Assembly: GCA_965217095.1 (NCBI GenBank)
Contig: OZ244235.1
Coordinates: 5,766,001-5,830,000, forward strand
Reading direction: 5' to 3'
Length of the DNA: 64,000 nucleotides
Source of the DNA: CAYNZV01 sp965217095
Lineage (GTDB): Bacteria > Latescibacterota > UBA2968 > UBA8231
This document shows positions 45,684 to 54,482 of this stretch, piece by piece. The notes under the pieces were generated by a model. That model was not told the DNA's origin. It saw only the letters and a list, made by a program, of their open reading frames with translations, and did no database searches. Every line of letters begins with the position of its first letter. Positions within the stretch are counted from its first letter, which is position 1. The translations under genes were made by a program, and so were the position numbers.

Positions 45684-46844
45684 ATGAAGATCACCGCGGT
45701 CAAACCCTTTCTGGTCAACCCCGATTCCTCGAAGAACCTCCTGTTCATCAAGGTCGAAACGGACGAAGGTCTGCACGGTTGGGGAGAGGCGTATACTCAG
45801 AGCGATCGCGATCGCTCGATAGAAGCCCACGTACTTGAGCTATCACGGTATCTCGTCGGGCGCGATCCCCTGCACATCAAATATTTCACCTTCTGGGCGT
45901 ATACGGATTTCGCCTCCAAACGGGGTTCGATGGATCTGTATTCCGCCATCAGCGGCATCGAGCAAGCGCTGTGGGACATCGGCGGGAAAGCGATGTCGCA
46001 ACCCGTCTACAACCTACTCGGCGGACCGTGTAGGGACAAGATTCGCGTCTACGCCAACGGTTGGGGCGCCTGGTACCACACCGAGAACCGCACAGAAGAG
46101 ATTGCCCGCCGCGCCGCGGATCTCGTCGCCGAAGGATTTACGGCGTTGAAATTCGATCCGTTTCCAGGGCCCTGGCGGACGATCATCGACCGCCGCGCAG
46201 AACAGCAGGCGGTGGATTCCGTGCAAGCTGTTCGCGAGGCCGTGGGACCGGATGTGGATATCCTGGTCGAGGTACATCGCCGACTGGCTCCCATACACGC
46301 CATCAGGGTAGCCGAACTCATGGAGCCGTACGCTCCGTTCTGGTTCGAAGAGCCAGTCTCCTCGAGGGATCTCGGCGGGTTGGTGGAGGCCAAACGGCGC
46401 ATAAAATTGCCGATCGTAACCGGCGAGGAGCTATATACGAAGGCCGAGTTTCGGGAAGTCTTCGAACGGCGGGCGGCGGACATCATCAATGCCGACGTGT
46501 CCAACTGTGGAGGAATTTTGGAGCTGCGAGAAATTGCCGCCATGGCGGAAGCGTATCACGTCGCGGTATCGCCGCATAATTACAACAGCACGACAGTCGG
46601 TCTTTCCGCCACCATACACGCAGCCGCCGGCATGCCAAACTTCCTGATAACCGAATATTTCATCAATCTCGAAAGCGTGGCGAAGTCGGCTGCCATTAAT
46701 CCGCTCGTGGTAAAAAACGGGTACATCGAACTTCCCAAGGCACCGGGATTGGGCATCGACCTGGATGAAGAAGCGCTGCAGAGTTATGCCGACACCGAGC
46801 GTCCGCCGCGACGACTGAGATTCCCAGCTGACGAAGGGCCCTGA
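45684..46844 (+). CDS. Enolase-superfamily (galactonate-dehydratase-like) enzyme 2
   Basis: Starting at ATG 45684 (in frame with an earlier ATG at 45657), the 386-residue protein begins MKITAVKPFLVN, as expected. Barrel residues are Lys in ALKFDPFP, the VEVHRRL segment where other members have Asp-x-Asn, Glu in WFEEPVSSRD, Glu in VTGEELYTK and His in VSPHNYNST. HNYN and EEL are typical of galactonate/mannonate-type dehydratases. The substrate is not certain. It is divergent from the unknown gene at 44488. Confidence 0.88.
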   Translation: MKITAVKPFLVNPDSSKNLLFIKVETDEGLHGWGEAYTQSDRDRSIEAHVLELSRYLVGRDPLHIKYFTFWAYTDFASKRGSMDLYSAISGIEQALWDIGGKAMSQPVYNLLGGPCRDKIRVYANGWGAWYHTENRTEEIARRAADLVAEGFTALKFDPFPGPWRTIIDRRAEQQAVDSVQAVREAVGPDVDILVEVHRRLAPIHAIRVAELMEPYAPFWFEEPVSSRDLGGLVEAKRRIKLPIVTGEELYTKAEFREVFERRAADIINADVSNCGGILELREIAAMAEAYHVAVSPHNYNSTTVGLSATIHAAAGMPNFLITEYFINLESVAKSAAINPLVVKNGYIELPKAPGLGIDLDEEALQSYADTERPPRRLRFPADEGP

Positions 46845-46849
46845 AACGG

Positions 46850-48103
46850 TTACCGAGGGGCGGCGGGGAGTTGAATCGGAGCGCAGGGCAACAACGCCAC
46901 GTTCGGCGCCGGCGGCAGCTCCCGGTCCAAGAGCGATACGACCCGGTTCCAGTCACGCACTAGAATGTCCCCGGTAAATCTCTTGTAGAAATGCTGCGCG
47001 GGGAAGTTCTCCGAGCACACGATGCGTTGGGTTTTGTCGCCCACCCGGGCTTCGACGCTGCCAGCTTCAGGCGGTTTTTCCAAAGCCCGAAAGTGCGCGT
47101 AGTCGAGCCCCTCGCGTGCACCGTGGAAACAGATGCCGTCGCAAGCGGCGTCGACGACCAGAACGAAGGTGTTTTCGAAGTATTCGGAGACCCATAGAGA
47201 CTTACCCACCTGCACGGGATCGGCGTCGTATGGATAGGCGTTGGCCACGACGAGGTCGACGGGACCATCGGGCAACTCGGTGGCGTAGGTATCCCGCGCT
47301 AACTCCATGCCGCGAACGTGGGCTTTTTCGAGATCGCCGGCCACGATCCCCGCCGTCTCTCGTCGGGCGTTTATCACCACGTTGACGATAAAATCCAGAC
47401 CCAATCTTCTCGCCGCCTCCTGCATCGCGTTGCGGCCGTCCGCCGTCGGATCGCTACTCGTCCGCGATCCCCGTCCGCGGTAGCTGCACATGTTGTGGAG
47501 GTAGTGTATCGTTGCATACCCCGCTACTCCCGGCACCACCAGCTTGGCGCCGCCGCTGAAACCGGCCAGTCCGTGGGGGTATATCCCGCCGATACAGATT
47601 TTCAGATCGGCGTCGGCAACCGTTGGATTGATATACAGTGGCATACCGCAGGAGAGGTTGCCCAGCGCCCGCAGCTCGCCGCTCATGAAGTCGTGATTCT
47701 GCACCTCGTAGTCGGCGGCAACCTCCTGGCCCAGCTTCTTGGCGATTTCCTCGGGGGCCAGCGGCCGATGGGACCCGGATCCGATAACGAAGCGGATCTC
47801 ACCCTTGGAAAGCCCCGCGGACAACAATCGGTCGAGCAAGCCCGGAAGCACCGTCGCGACCGGGGTTGGACGGCAGAGGTCGTCCACGACGATGGCCGCA
47901 CTCTTCTTGCCCAAAGCCAGCTGTTCCAAAGGTGGAGTGCCGATAGGCGCATCGAAAATCGACGTAATCTGCTTGTCGGTCAGCGGGGGAACATCGTTTG
48001 GCGGGCAAATGCGAAGGTTCCAATGTTCGGGGAACGCCAGCGAACGCTCCTCATCCCCGTGCCACGCCCCGGAACAAACGCTGACGATTTGATTCAATTC
48101 CAT
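46850..48103 (-). CDS. LarA-like (lactate racemase N-terminal domain) protein
   Basis: I chose ATG 48103 (417 residues); the longer frame upstream passes through a repeat and the neighbouring gene. Family motifs are VVDDLCRPTP (DDxxRxTP), GSGSHRPLAPEE, a His in VQNHDFM and GGIYPHGLAGFSGGAKLVVPG. LarA uses a nickel-pincer nucleotide cofactor to racemise lactate, and relatives act on other 2-hydroxyacids. The sugar-acid neighbours suggest such a substrate. No larB/C/E genes are seen in the window. Confidence 0.85.
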   Translation of the reverse strand: MELNQIVSVCSGAWHGDEERSLAFPEHWNLRICPPNDVPPLTDKQITSIFDAPIGTPPLEQLALGKKSAAIVVDDLCRPTPVATVLPGLLDRLLSAGLSKGEIRFVIGSGSHRPLAPEEIAKKLGQEVAADYEVQNHDFMSGELRALGNLSCGMPLYINPTVADADLKICIGGIYPHGLAGFSGGAKLVVPGVAGYATIHYLHNMCSYRGRGSRTSSDPTADGRNAMQEAARRLGLDFIVNVVINARRETAGIVAGDLEKAHVRGMELARDTYATELPDGPVDLVVANAYPYDADPVQVGKSLWVSEYFENTFVLVVDAACDGICFHGAREGLDYAHFRALEKPPEAGSVEARVGDKTQRIVCSENFPAQHFYKRFTGDILVRDWNRVVSLLDRELPPAPNVALLPCAPIQLPAAPR

Positions 48104-48122
48104 CGAAGCCGTGTATCGAAGC

Positions 48123-48288
48123 CTAGTGCCCTGTTCAATAACTGGCCTTGTAAATTGCGGCGCTGAGGCGCCCGGCCCGCAAGGCGCGCGATCGAGCCAT
48201 ATTGGTGGATATGGCGAGTGAGCGCAACGTAGCGGACCGGGATGCATCGGCGGTGAAATACAAGGATGGGTGTTGAACAGGGCACTAG
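48123..48288. repeat. MITE-like element with perfect 16-bp terminal inverted repeats
   Basis: The 166-bp intergenic element begins CTAGTGCCCTGTTCAA and ends with its exact reverse complement TTGAACAGGGCACTAG. CTAG could include a 4-bp target duplication, as in IS5-type insertion. It encodes nothing. A degraded copy lies at 30479-30600. The right end supplies the stop codon of the peroxiredoxin gene (TAG within CTAG), so the insertion happened at, or created, that stop. It separates that gene from the LarA-like gene. Confidence 0.85.
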
Positions 48289-48875
48289 CGCAAGCTGGCT
48301 TTCGCGGCGGCGAGCAAAACATCCGTCGCCAGGCGCACCCTAAAATCTGGATTGACGTACTGAAACTTGATCTGACCGTTCGTGTCGGCGATGAAAACCG
48401 CCGGTACGGGAAGAGGAGATCTACCCGCGGTCTGAAACGCCACGCCAAAAGCGCGAGCAGCTTCGAGGCCACCGTCTGAAAGCAGCGTGAAGGTCAGGTT
48501 ATTCTCCCGGGCTGCCACGCCAAGATCGGCCGGAGGGTCCGGCGTAAGTGCAAGGATCTGGTACCCATGAGACTGGAGTTTCGGCAAAAGCTCCTGCAAT
48601 TGCGCCAACTGGCGCACGCAGTATCCTCACCACTTTCCGCGGTAAAAGATCAGTAGCGTCGGAGCTCTCTGAGTCAGCTCCCGCAGTTGAACCGTTTCGC
48701 CAGCGGACGTTTTCAATGCCGCCTCGGGGATCGGCTCGCCGATGAGCAATGGCGTGACTCGTCTGGGTGACGTCGGGAGGGCTCCGGCATTCTTCGGCGT
48801 CGAATCGCCGTTAACCAATACCGCAGTGGTCAGTGCAAACAGAATCGCATATCCTGCCGTTCGCGTGGTGCGCAT
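48285..48875 (-). CDS. Probable selenocysteine-containing peroxiredoxin-like protein
   Basis: Two segments of one frame are separated only by a UGA at 48629-48627. The first ends LLIFYRGKW and the second begins GYCVRQLAQLQ. In peroxiredoxin-like AhpC/TSA proteins this site reads YRGxWCPYC, so the UGA replaces the catalytic cysteine of a CxxC, giving U-x-x-C at residue 83. A SECIS-like hairpin follows 16 nt later. Read through, the protein has 196 residues: signal peptide (TAGYAILFALTTAVLVNG), thioredoxin fold (PIPEAALKTSAGETVQL ... ILALTPDPPADLGVAARE), and end VPAVFIADTNGQIKFQYVNP. It probably reduces peroxides or disulfides in the periplasm. A cysteine-to-stop mutation is the alternative. 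Confidence 0.8.
48594..48629 (-). promoter_or_regulatory. UGA codon with SECIS-like hairpin
   Basis: After the UGA (48629-48627) the minus strand can fold CTGC-g-TGCGCC-AGTT-GGCGCA-att-GCAG. The upper stem is 48616-48611 with 48606-48601 and the apical loop is AGTT (48610-48607). The loop begins 16 nt after the UGA and has a G in its first two bases. This fits the published general rule for bacterial SECIS elements. Function depends on SelB being present elsewhere in the genome. Confidence 0.65.
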
Positions 48876-49102
48876 TTGGATTCCTGCTGTTGATGGGGAA
48901 GAAATCGAGGGGACCTGTAACCTTAACGAATAATGTCACTGGGAACAAACCACCGCCAGGCTGCATGTGCTTGAAGCGTGTTCGCCGCTGCCATATCTTC
49001 TTAGGGTTTTTCGAGCGCACCAAGGTGCATCCGTAAAGCTCGAAGAAAAATACAGATCAGTCCTCGCGGTGTCACCCAACTCGCCGACGAACAGGAGATA
49101 GC

Positions 49103-50425
49103 ATGACTGCACTGGAAGACAGGTTTCGGGAAAGAAACCCGCGTTCCCTGGAACAGTTCGAATACCTTCGCGAATACACTCCGGGAGGCGTGGCCAAGAA
49201 TGCCTATTATCTCACCCCGTTCCCGCTGACTATTGAGCGTGGAGAGGGATGTTACATGTTCGATGTCGACGGTCACCAGTACGTGGACTTCGTCAATCAT
49301 CATACTGGACAGATCCTCGGGCATGGCCACCCGGCGGTGATGGATGCCGTCAAGAGTCAGATGGAACGCGGCATCGCGATCTCGGCGCCCATGGGCCACG
49401 AAAAGGACATCTGCGCCGAAATGTGCAAGAGGGTAAAATCGCTGGATCGAATTCGCTTCGTAAATTCAGGAACGGAGGCGACCCTGCATGCCATACGCTT
49501 GGTACGGGGCTCCACTGGCAAAACCAAGATCGCTAAATTCGAGGGCGCGTATCACGGTACTCACGACGCCGTCGAAATCAGCGTCGCTCCCCCGCTGGAC
49601 GAGGCGGGCCCGGCAGATGCCCCCGTCGCCGTTGCGCAGACCGCGGGTATGTCACCACGCGCGCTGGAAGAAGTCGTCATTCTGCCCTACAGCAACGTAG
49701 ATGCGGTCGAACGCATTATCGCCGCCAACAAGGACGAACTCGCCTGCGTCATCATGGATCCCAAGGCGGGCATTCTGGATATCTCCAGGGAATTTATTCA
49801 GGCGGTCCGGGAGATCACGAAAAGGCACGGCTTGTACCTGATCCTTGACGAGATCGTGGGTTTTCGCGCCGGGTACGGAGGCGCCCAGGAACATTTCGGC
49901 ATCGAGCCGGATCTCACCTCTTATGGTAAAATCGTCGGCGGCGGTTTCGCCGTCGGCGCGTTCGGCGGTCGAGCCGATCTTATGGATCTGTTCGATCCCG
50001 CGCAGCCGAATGGATTCGGACAGAGCGGTACCTATAGTGCCAATCCCATAACCACGGCAGCCGGCCTTGCAATGTTGCGGGCACTCACACCTGCGGCCTT
50101 TGAACATCTCAACGGTCTGGCCGACCGGCTAAAGAGTGGGCTCAACGAGATGTTTGCCCGCAAGGGTGTGGACGCCATCTGCGTCAGCCTCGGTTCGGTG
50201 TTCAGCTTCTACTTTACTGTAGAAAAGGAACTCAACAATTATCGCTCGTTAGCAAAGAACGACAACGAGATGACCAAACAGGTATTTCTGTCGCTGTTGG
50301 AACAGGGGTATTATTTGAGTTTCGGTCTGGGAATGTGCGGCATCTGCCTGCCCACGGAGGAAAGCCATATCGACGGATTGATCGAAGCTGTAGACAAGGC
50401 AATCGACGAGGTGAAGAAGAACTGA
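49103..50425 (+). CDS. Class III aminotransferase, glutamate-1-semialdehyde-aminomutase-like
   Basis: The 440-residue PLP enzyme has the family motifs VDFVNHHTGQILGHGHP, FVNSGTEATLHAIRL, the PLP-ring Asp in LILDEIVGFRAG and the Schiff-base Lys in TSYGKIVGGGF (about residue 274). TYSANPITTAAGLA is the usual C-terminal contact. It resembles GSA aminomutases, but the unlinked position and some altered segments (FDGDGHQ-like DVDGHQYVDF) make a transaminase of another substrate equally likely. A strong terminator follows. Confidence 0.9.
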   Translation: MTALEDRFRERNPRSLEQFEYLREYTPGGVAKNAYYLTPFPLTIERGEGCYMFDVDGHQYVDFVNHHTGQILGHGHPAVMDAVKSQMERGIAISAPMGHEKDICAEMCKRVKSLDRIRFVNSGTEATLHAIRLVRGSTGKTKIAKFEGAYHGTHDAVEISVAPPLDEAGPADAPVAVAQTAGMSPRALEEVVILPYSNVDAVERIIAANKDELACVIMDPKAGILDISREFIQAVREITKRHGLYLILDEIVGFRAGYGGAQEHFGIEPDLTSYGKIVGGGFAVGAFGGRADLMDLFDPAQPNGFGQSGTYSANPITTAAGLAMLRALTPAAFEHLNGLADRLKSGLNEMFARKGVDAICVSLGSVFSFYFTVEKELNNYRSLAKNDNEMTKQVFLSLLEQGYYLSFGLGMCGICLPTEESHIDGLIEAVDKAIDEVKKN

Positions 50426-50445
50426 GAGAAACACCTGTAGTTGAC

Positions 50446-50483
50446 AAAAACCCGGGGAGCGCACCGCCGCCTCCCGGGTTTTC
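50446..50483. terminator. Bidirectional terminator between aminotransferase and hpt
   Basis: The hairpin has arms AAAACCCGGG-G-AG and CTCCCGGGTTTT around a short loop, with T-runs on both strands. It lies just after the plus-strand stop at 50425 and just before the minus-strand stop at 50484, so it likely serves both convergent genes. Confidence 0.85.
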
Positions 50484-51092
50484 TTATGTCCGAACGGCTC
50501 CGATCAATGCTGGATCGAGAACAGCCACGTGTGACAAACACCGAAATTGCTGCTTGTAGTCCATGCCGAATCCCACGACGAAATGATCCGCTATCTCGAA
50601 TCCCTCGTAGTCGATTGGCACATGGTATCTTCGACGAGCGGGTTTGTTCAGTAAGGAACATACCTTGATCGATCGGGGTCCCTGTTTTTCAAGCACCGTA
50701 AGTAGGTGGGTCAGGGTCAAACCGGTATCTACGATCCCGTCGACCACGATCACATCTCGGTTTTTGATATCGATGGAGATCCCCCTTCGAAATTCCACCA
50801 TGCCGCGACTCGATCCTCCATCATACGAAGAAATATCGACGAAGTCGTACTGCAACGATGCGGAAAACTCGATCGGAAATTCCCTCAGCAATCTCATCAT
50901 GAAGTCGACGGCCCCCGTCAGAACACCGATAAAGAAGGGGGAGGAGGACCGCCCGTAATCGACAGCGATATCAGCAGCGAGCTCTTCGATGCGTGCAGCC
51001 AAAGTTTGAGAATCGAGTAAAATCTGCAAATGTCCTTGGGACGTCGGGTTTTTCGGGGCCCGGTTCGTTCCGCACCTTCGGTCAGCTTTCAT
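50484..51092 (-). CDS. hpt: Hypoxanthine-type phosphoribosyltransferase
   Basis: The 202-residue protein has the PRPP-binding motif VIVVDGIVDTGLTL (about residues 118-131). It also has the flexible-loop region DFVDISSYDGGSSRGMVEF and the phosphate-loop GVLTGAVDFMMRLLR. KPARRRYHVPIDYEGFEIAD gives the purine-recognition Lys and Asp, and FVVGFGMDYKQQFR is typical of Hpt. It salvages hypoxanthine or guanine to the nucleotide. The N-terminal 20 residues are extra compared with the usual form, and a later start is possible. Confidence 0.92.
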   Translation of the reverse strand: MKADRRCGTNRAPKNPTSQGHLQILLDSQTLAARIEELAADIAVDYGRSSSPFFIGVLTGAVDFMMRLLREFPIEFSASLQYDFVDISSYDGGSSRGMVEFRRGISIDIKNRDVIVVDGIVDTGLTLTHLLTVLEKQGPRSIKVCSLLNKPARRRYHVPIDYEGFEIADHFVVGFGMDYKQQFRCLSHVAVLDPALIGAVRT

Positions 51093-51315
51093 TCGGAGAA
51101 ATCGTGACGCCTTACTCCTTGCTTGTCAAGTAGGCTGGCCATGCGTCTCGAGTCACGGCTTAGACCTTGCCTTCGGAAATGCACCTTTGTATCGTTTCGA
51201 GAGCTTTCGGCGTGTCGCCGTCGGCGACTCGAGAACGACAACCCTAACAGCTATAAAAACCTGGACTTACGGCTCCAGCGAGGGCATATTAATAAAACAA
51301 AGGGAGCACCGGCAG

Positions 51316-51741
51316 ATGCAAGACGGCAAAAAGACGAAGGCGCAGCTTATCTCCGAACTGAACGACGTGCGAGGACGCCTTGCCGCACTGGAAGGCAAGG
51401 TGGTTTCTTTGGGGGAGGACCTGGGAAAAGAGGACGACGGAGCCTCCCGCCGCGCGGCGCGCGAAGAATTGAATACCCCGATTCAGTTTATTGGGGACTT
51501 TGATTTGATCGAGGCGAAGGGCGTGGACTTCTCATCCGGAGGCATCTGTTTCGACGCCGAAGCCGATATTCCGTTCGAAATGGAATTCCAGACAGATGGT
51601 GATACAAAAAAATATCGCGCCCACCTGGTGTGGATGAAGCCGTTGGCAAATGGTCGCAGCAGACTAGGTTTCAGGTTCGTGGCGAACGAGTCGTCCCGTC
51701 TTTTGTGGATCGACAAGGAACTGAAAGAGACGGGTGATTGA
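51316..51741 (+). CDS. PilZ-domain protein
   Basis: The ATG at 51316 follows AAGGGAG and gives 141 residues; the longer frame from 51187 has no support. A short coiled coil (KAQLISELNDVRGRLAALEG) precedes a PilZ-like barrel with RRAAREELNTPIQF, VDFSSGGICFD and SRLGFRFVA. The first motif, RRxxRxExN-like, is that expected for c-di-GMP binding. It and the next gene may form an operon. Confidence 0.75.
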   Translation: MQDGKKTKAQLISELNDVRGRLAALEGKVVSLGEDLGKEDDGASRRAAREELNTPIQFIGDFDLIEAKGVDFSSGGICFDAEADIPFEMEFQTDGDTKKYRAHLVWMKPLANGRSRLGFRFVANESSRLLWIDKELKETGD

Positions 51742-51768
51742 AGAAGCCGTCCACGCCCGGAACACGCA

Positions 51769-52095
51769 ATGCTTACTTTCTTGATGATCAGTGCCCTCTC
51801 ACTAGTGGTGTTGACGATCGGTGCTGCCCTGATTACCGGACGCGAGATTCAACGGCTTAAGTTCGAGCTCAAGCGGCTGGAACAAGCCAAAGAGTACGCG
51901 CTCACGGAATTGGAGGAGGCAAAGCAACGGCGGAAAGCAGCCGATGGCACGGTTGGTGTGCTGGAGAACGTCAAGAAGGGAAAGATGTCATCCCATGAAA
52001 AGCTGCTAAAAGAGTTGGAGGAGTTGAAGGAGGAGGTCGTTCCGGAGCGCGAAATCAAAGAGAGTTCCCCGCTCCGGCCTCGTGACGACGAATGA
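51769..52095 (+). CDS. Small membrane-anchored coiled-coil protein
   Basis: The 108-residue protein has one N-terminal membrane helix (MLTFLMISALSLVVLTIGAA) and then a long charged coiled coil (EIQRLKFELKRLEQAKEYAL, HEKLLKELEELKEEV). It starts 27 bp after the PilZ gene on the same strand, so the two may be co-transcribed. No enzymatic motif is present and its function is unknown. Confidence 0.7.
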   Translation: MLTFLMISALSLVVLTIGAALITGREIQRLKFELKRLEQAKEYALTELEEAKQRRKAADGTVGVLENVKKGKMSSHEKLLKELEELKEEVVPEREIKESSPLRPRDDE

Positions 52096-52201
52096 TCGGT
52101 GCGTCGCGGGATCTCAGATGTAGATCGTTCGCAGCCCCCTGCCTGCTCGCTATCCAGCCGATTCAGATCGTGTCGCGTTCCCGCCGCCCAACTTGGGTGA
52201 G

Positions 52202-53305
52202 CTAGCCAACCCCAGCTACCACCGACTTACCGTTCGGTTCTTCCGTTGGTTTGGCGCCCTCCGGGGCGTCGGTGGCGGGCGATATGCTGAATTTCTTTCT
52301 GAGTTCTCCCTCGATTTGCTCGGCTATGGAGTCGTTCTCGCGCAGGAATGTACGGGCGTTTTCTCGGCCCTGGCCAAGGCGGTCACTGCCGAACGAAAAC
52401 CAGGTTCCGCTCTTCTCCACGATGCGGTGATCGACCCCCAGGTCTAACAGATCGCCTTCCCTCGATATGCCGACGTCGTCCCCGTTGAACATGATATCGA
52501 ATTCCGCCTGCCGGAAAGGAGGCGCGACCTTGTTCTTGACGACCTTGACCCTCGTCCGCCGGCCGATGACCTCGTCACCGTCCTTAATCAAACCGATGCT
52601 CCGAATATCCAGCCGCACGGAGGAGTAAAACGACAACGCGCGCCCTCCGGTGGTAGTTTCGGGATTGCCGAACATTACGCCGATTTTCATACGCAGCTGG
52701 TTTATGAAGAGAATGGTGGTGCCGGACCGCTGCGCCGAGCCGGTCAGTTTGCGCAGCGCTTGAGACATGAGCCGCGCTTGGAGGCCCATATGGGAGTCTC
52801 CCATGTCTCCGTCTAACTCTGCCCGCGGCACGAGGGCGGCAACCGAATCGATTACTATTATGTCGATAGCGGCGCTGCGTACGAGAGTGTCGGTGATCTC
52901 CAACGCCTCCTCACCGGAACTCGGTTGCGCCACTAGGAGGTTGTCGATATCGACCCCCAGACGCCTTGCGAAGCTCACGTCTAGCGCGTGCTCGGCGTCG
53001 ATGAAAGCGGCGATACCGCCCCCCTTTTGGGCTTCGGCCACCGAATGCAGCGCACACATGGTTTTTCCGGCCGCTTCCGGGCCGAATAGCTCGATGATTC
53101 TGCCACGCGGAAGTCCGCCGACGCCGAGGGCGGCGTCGAGAGAGAGCGAGCCGGTTGGAATTACATCGACCTCCACGACCACAGCTTCCCCCAGTCGCAT
53201 TATGGCCCCCTTGCCGAATTGTCGTTCGATCTGGGTGAGGGCCGTATCCATCGCCTTCTGTTTCTCGTCTTTTTTTGGGGATTGATTCTGATTGTTCTTG
53301 GACAT
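52202..53305 (-). CDS. recA: Recombinase A
   Basis: The ATG at 53305 follows GGGAGG; it yields 367 residues, normal for RecA. Motifs are Walker A GPEAAGKTM, IDIIVIDSVAALVP (Walker B), the L1 region ELDGDMGDSHMGLQARLM and L2 FINQLRMKIGVMFGNPETTTGGRAL. The Walker A carries Ala-Ala where Ser-Ser is common. It drives homologous recombination and activates the SOS response. A promoter with an operator-like palindrome lies just upstream. Confidence 0.98.
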   Translation of the reverse strand: MSKNNQNQSPKKDEKQKAMDTALTQIERQFGKGAIMRLGEAVVVEVDVIPTGSLSLDAALGVGGLPRGRIIELFGPEAAGKTMCALHSVAEAQKGGGIAAFIDAEHALDVSFARRLGVDIDNLLVAQPSSGEEALEITDTLVRSAAIDIIVIDSVAALVPRAELDGDMGDSHMGLQARLMSQALRKLTGSAQRSGTTILFINQLRMKIGVMFGNPETTTGGRALSFYSSVRLDIRSIGLIKDGDEVIGRRTRVKVVKNKVAPPFRQAEFDIMFNGDDVGISREGDLLDLGVDHRIVEKSGTWFSFGSDRLGQGRENARTFLRENDSIAEQIEGELRKKFSISPATDAPEGAKPTEEPNGKSVVAGVG

Positions 53306-53336
53306 CGCGTCCTCCCTAGATGATTGGGTCGTATAG

Positions 53337-53373
53337 TGCACAAAAAGATAGTGTGTATTTGTGCAGCTGTCAA
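53337..53373 (-). promoter_or_regulatory. recA promoter with operator-like inverted repeat
   Basis: On the minus strand TTGACA (53373-53368) and TATCTT (53350-53345) are 17 bases apart, a good sigma-70-type promoter about 35-45 bases before the recA ATG. The perfect inverted repeat TGCACAAA-N13-TTTGTGCA (53337-53365) covers the spacer and −10. Such a position suits a LexA-type repressor site, but it does not match the well-known CTGT-N8-ACAG or GAAC-N4-GTTC consensus. Confidence 0.7.
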
Positions 53374-53556
53374 GCGCAGAAGCGCAACCAAAGACCTTCT
53401 ATCAAGAATTGTGCCTGTTGTCTATTCTCATCTAATACATTGATTATATGTAGTTTAAGCCAATTTGTAAGCGCCGGCTCTGGATGGCGAAGGGAGCAGT
53501 AGCGTGTAGCGCAGTAAACAGGAGGGGTGAGGTTGTACGTGTGCGGACCCTGTGGG

Positions 53557-54429
53557 TCAGACCCGATTGGCCGCGACTACCCTGGGCGTCTCCGTGAGGT
53601 CGTCGAAGCAGGCGATGTTTGCAAGTCGACTGCTGCGGCCAAGAATCTCCGTCACCCGTTGCGATTGGTTATAGCCCACTTCGAGCACGAGGCTACCTTG
53701 AGGCGCCAGGAACTCGGGGGCTTCGACGGCTAGCCGCCGGTAAAAATCCAACCCATCTGCACCTCCGTCCAGCGCCAAGCTGGGTTCGAACTCCCTGACT
53801 TCGGGGGGCAGAGCAGCCATCTCCAGCGATGCCACATATGGAGGATTGCTGACGATCAGGTCGAACGAAGCGATGGTGTCTCGGTTCAAACATGCAAACA
53901 GATCCCCGCCGACCATCCGCAACCGCTCCCCCACCTGGTTCTGGTCGGCGTTGACGCGGGTCACGCGAAGCGCCCGGGGGGAAATGTCGACGGCCAGCAC
54001 CTGCGCCGACGGACATTCGCAAGCAACCGCAATCCCCACGGCTCCAGAGCCACAGCCCATGTCCAAGACCTTCGGTGAATCGCAAGACTCCAGTTGTCGC
54101 AGAGCCACGTCGACGAGAACCTCGGTCTCGGGGCGCGGTATCAATACGGCTTCGTCCACCTGAAGCTCCAGATGTCGGAACCCGGCTATTCCGGTTATGT
54201 ATTGAACCGGAGCCCCGTCCAGCCTCTGCTTGACGAACTGACGGTAACAGCCCACCTCGCTGTCGCTGAGGGTGCGTTCGAAGTGGAGGTAGAGGTCGAG
54301 GCGGCCCATCTCCAATACCGCCGCAAGCAGGATCTCGGCCTGGAGGCGGGGATTCTCCAACCCTTTGGATAAAAAAAAGCTGCTCGTCTGGTCGAGAATC
54401 TCGAGCAGCTTCCAGCTTCGGCTCTCCAT
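53557..54429 (-). CDS. prmC: Release-factor glutamine methyltransferase
   Basis: The 290-residue protein methylates the Gln of the GGQ motif in release factors. It shows an N-terminal helical domain with PVQYITG and the SAM-binding VLDMGCGSGAVGIAVA. The catalytic IVSNPPYVAS (NPPY) and FEPSLALDGGADGLDFYR are also present. It lies immediately downstream of prfA, its substrate gene, in the common order rho-rpmE-prfA-prmC. Confidence 0.96.
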   Translation of the reverse strand: MESRSWKLLEILDQTSSFFLSKGLENPRLQAEILLAAVLEMGRLDLYLHFERTLSDSEVGCYRQFVKQRLDGAPVQYITGIAGFRHLELQVDEAVLIPRPETEVLVDVALRQLESCDSPKVLDMGCGSGAVGIAVACECPSAQVLAVDISPRALRVTRVNADQNQVGERLRMVGGDLFACLNRDTIASFDLIVSNPPYVASLEMAALPPEVREFEPSLALDGGADGLDFYRRLAVEAPEFLAPQGSLVLEVGYNQSQRVTEILGRSSRLANIACFDDLTETPRVVAANRV

Positions 54430-54482
54430 TGTTAGTGACGGTGCGCCCGCGGGTATCGTTTTCCCAACCGAATCCTTCCTGG

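Noticed and set aside
46850..48472. 540-codon version of the LarA-like gene
   Set aside because: Its first 123 codons run through the MITE-like repeat and the peroxiredoxin gene; the family start is at 48103.
48627..48629. UGA in the peroxiredoxin gene read as an ordinary nonsense mutation
   Set aside because: It falls exactly on the catalytic Cys of CxxC, both flanks are intact, and a SECIS-like hairpin follows; still the main alternative.
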